NCBI RefSeq assembly: GCF_032118995.1
Contig: NC_092662.1
Coordinates: forward strand, 17,187,701-17,251,700
DNA from: Asterias amurensis
Taxonomy: Eukaryota > Echinodermata > Asteroidea > Forcipulatida > Asteriidae
Length of the DNA stretch: 64,000 nucleotides
Direction of reading: 5' to 3'
A program made the position numbers and the translations under genes. The notes below the pieces were generated by a model. The model did no database searches. It was not told the DNA's origin and saw nothing but the letters and a program-made list of their open reading frames with translations. Below are positions 62,725 to 64,000 of this stretch, one piece after another. The number at the start of each line of letters is the position of its first letter. The first letter of the stretch is position 1.

Positions 62725-63789
62725 TTAACAGTTCGTCACAGAAAATTCCTGTAGCTGCATCACCTGACTTTGTGAACGTTCCCTGCTCTTAGAGAAGCAA
62801 AGATCCTTACATGTTTTACATACTGAGGTTATACCACGCCAACATGACCTGAGCATCAAGTAGAACCCCTCACGGAATGATCGATGTCCGATGATATAGA
62901 TGATGCAGTTAAGAAAACTATTTAAGAATCCCAGCCATGCGGTCAAGAAGCTGACCACTGGATTCACCTGGACTTGACATGTGACTTCGATGATCTTCTG
63001 AATCACAAAGGGTATCCAGGAGAAGTAGAAAGCACTGATTACGATAAGGAACATCTTAGCTAGCATCCGCTCGTAGATTCTTGTGGTTGTATCTTGAGTG
63101 TCTGGCTCGTGAAACAGCGTCTCTAATCGCTCAATGTGTCTAGTTTGTGCCAGGCAAGCATGTAGGATGTGATAGTAGCAGAAAATAGATATAATGAGTG
63201 AAGGAATAATGAGGATGCAAATCACGCAAAATGACACTTGTAAACTTTTGTCGAAAGTTACCTTGCAGTCATTGCTTTGAGCGAATCCACCCCAACCAAA
63301 CATGGCTGGTAGAAATATGAGTAAAACTAAAATCCATACAATCAAAGCGTAGATGCGAGCTCGGCGTTTAGTCACGATGGATTTATATTTCAGTGGTTTA
63401 ATGATTGCGATGTAACGATCGATGCTTACACATGTTAAGCTCAATATAGATACAGCGACCATAACAGCTAGGAGGTACCCCATGAGCTTACATGACCACA
63501 TCTCATGTGGCCAATCGGTAGCCCACTGGGATTGCGTCGCGATCAAGACACAAACACCAACCCCCAGATCGGCCACAGCTAACGAGCGAACAAATACACC
63601 CGTCATGTTCTCCAATGTCTTCATATATTGGAACACTATCAAGACAATGATGTTTGCTGATATAGTTAAGATGGAGGTGAGAAGTAATGTTACTCTAGCC
63701 AACTCAGCATTCAAACCAACACTGTCCGTGATTCTCGTTGCATTTGTAACATTATCATAGTACATGTAGGAGTACAGTGTCTCGGCCAT
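62725..63789 (-). CDS. GPR52: Intronless class A GPCR, GPR21/GPR52-like, nested antisense in RABGAP1
   Basis: 354 residues, one exon, ATG at 63789 with A at -3. Two N-glycosylation sites (N13, N16). Seven hydrophobic segments: TM1 about 30-54, TM2 64-86, TM3 98-122, TM4 146-168, TM5 184-207, TM6 244-268, TM7 276-300. Key residues: D74 (2.50), C100 and C175 (disulfide pair), DRY 124-126, W152, P196, SWIP 257-260 in TM6, and NCIIY 294-298 in TM7 where most family members have NPxxY. Vertebrate GPR21 and GPR52 share this NC-x-IY variant, as well as FLPxxFGWG in TM4/ECL2 and SFLT-WL before TM7. A Cys-rich tail (C316, C324, C327, C331) suits palmitoylation. Known members are Gs-coupled orphans; coupling here is inferred. 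Location in RABGAP1 strongly supports the orthology. The symbol is approximate: the gene should be ancestral to both vertebrate paralogues. Confidence 0.9.
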   Translation of the reverse strand: MAETLYSYMYYDNVTNATRITDSVGLNAELARVTLLLTSILTISANIIVLIVFQYMKTLENMTGVFVRSLAVADLGVGVCVLIATQSQWATDWPHEMWSCKLMGYLLAVMVAVSILSLTCVSIDRYIAIIKPLKYKSIVTKRRARIYALIVWILVLLIFLPAMFGWGGFAQSNDCKVTFDKSLQVSFCVICILIIPSLIISIFCYYHILHACLAQTRHIERLETLFHEPDTQDTTTRIYERMLAKMFLIVISAFYFSWIPFVIQKIIEVTCQVQVNPVVSFLTAWLGFLNSFLNCIIYIIGHRSFREGFYLMLRSCWRGITSVCKTCKDLCFSKSRERSQSQVMQLQEFSVTNC

Positions 63790-64000
63790 TGTTACTAGTT
63801 TTTTAAATTTATTTTTAGGACAATTTCACTTGATTTTCCTTTCTGAGATATGCCGGTTCTCAGCTGTTATGTTGTGCTTCATTGATGTCAAAATGAGAAT
63901 TAGTCGAGTTGTTTTCATGAGAGTGACCAAACCAGTATATTGTTGTGTATCCCTTACTATGTTCATCTCTAGCGGGACGTCAAACCCAAGATCTAAATGC

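Larger units (their letters stand above)
60330..64000 (+). other. RABGAP1 intron that splits the TBC domain and hosts the receptor gene
   Basis: Begins at the donor after ...EYRVLITK and runs past the right edge. By alignment to the vertebrate protein, the next coding residues should include the arginine-finger motif. Contents: a GGGCCC-family element, AT-rich unique sequence, and the intronless receptor on the opposite strand at 62725-63789. Confidence 0.8.

Overview
The window is nuclear DNA from an animal. Genes have many short exons with GT..AG introns, AT-rich intergenic DNA and dense interspersed repeats. I read it as an echinoderm, most likely a sea star. The proteins look deuterostome-like, and two repeat families (one with ends near GGGCCCAATTTCATAGAGCTG, one with ends near TGGACACTATTGGTAATTAC) are of a kind I associate with asteroid genomes. 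That taxonomic call is recognition, not a search result.

Layout. Positions 258-2689 (minus) hold glutamine synthetase, missing its last exon off the left edge; a noncoding first exon lies near 3744. 3.8-8.6 kb is intergenic, with a decayed LINE reverse transcriptase. 8634-22827 (minus) is ANAPC5, an APC/C subunit, in 18 coding exons. 23719-30238 (plus) is a uridine-cytidine kinase in 6 exons, head-to-head with ANAPC5. 30.2-34.8 kb is the tail-to-tail gap with ACTR5 and contains a stray copy of one ANAPC5 exon. 34767-40129 (minus) is ACTR5 (ARP5) in 13 exons. 41632-60329 and beyond (plus) is RABGAP1, head-to-head with ACTR5 and cut by the right edge inside its TBC domain. 62725-63789 (minus) is an intronless GPCR of the GPR21/GPR52 type, lying antisense inside the RABGAP1 intron that interrupts the TBC domain.

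The main result is this linkage. In humans GPR21 sits inside RABGAP1 and GPR52 inside RABGAP1L, and UCK1/UCK2 and GLUL map to the same two chromosome arms (9q33-34 and 1q24-25). The window therefore looks like a compact single-copy version of a block that vertebrates carry as two ohnologous copies, with the receptor-in-intron arrangement already present.

The rest is mainly repeats: short inverted-repeat elements (one with a perfect 8-bp target duplication), tRNA-derived SINEs, nested insertions and palindrome clusters. I see no CRISPR, no bacterial-type operon and no intact transposase. The encoded functions (nitrogen assimilation, cell-cycle proteolysis, nucleotide salvage, chromatin remodelling, Rab control, signalling) are unrelated housekeeping or signalling roles.
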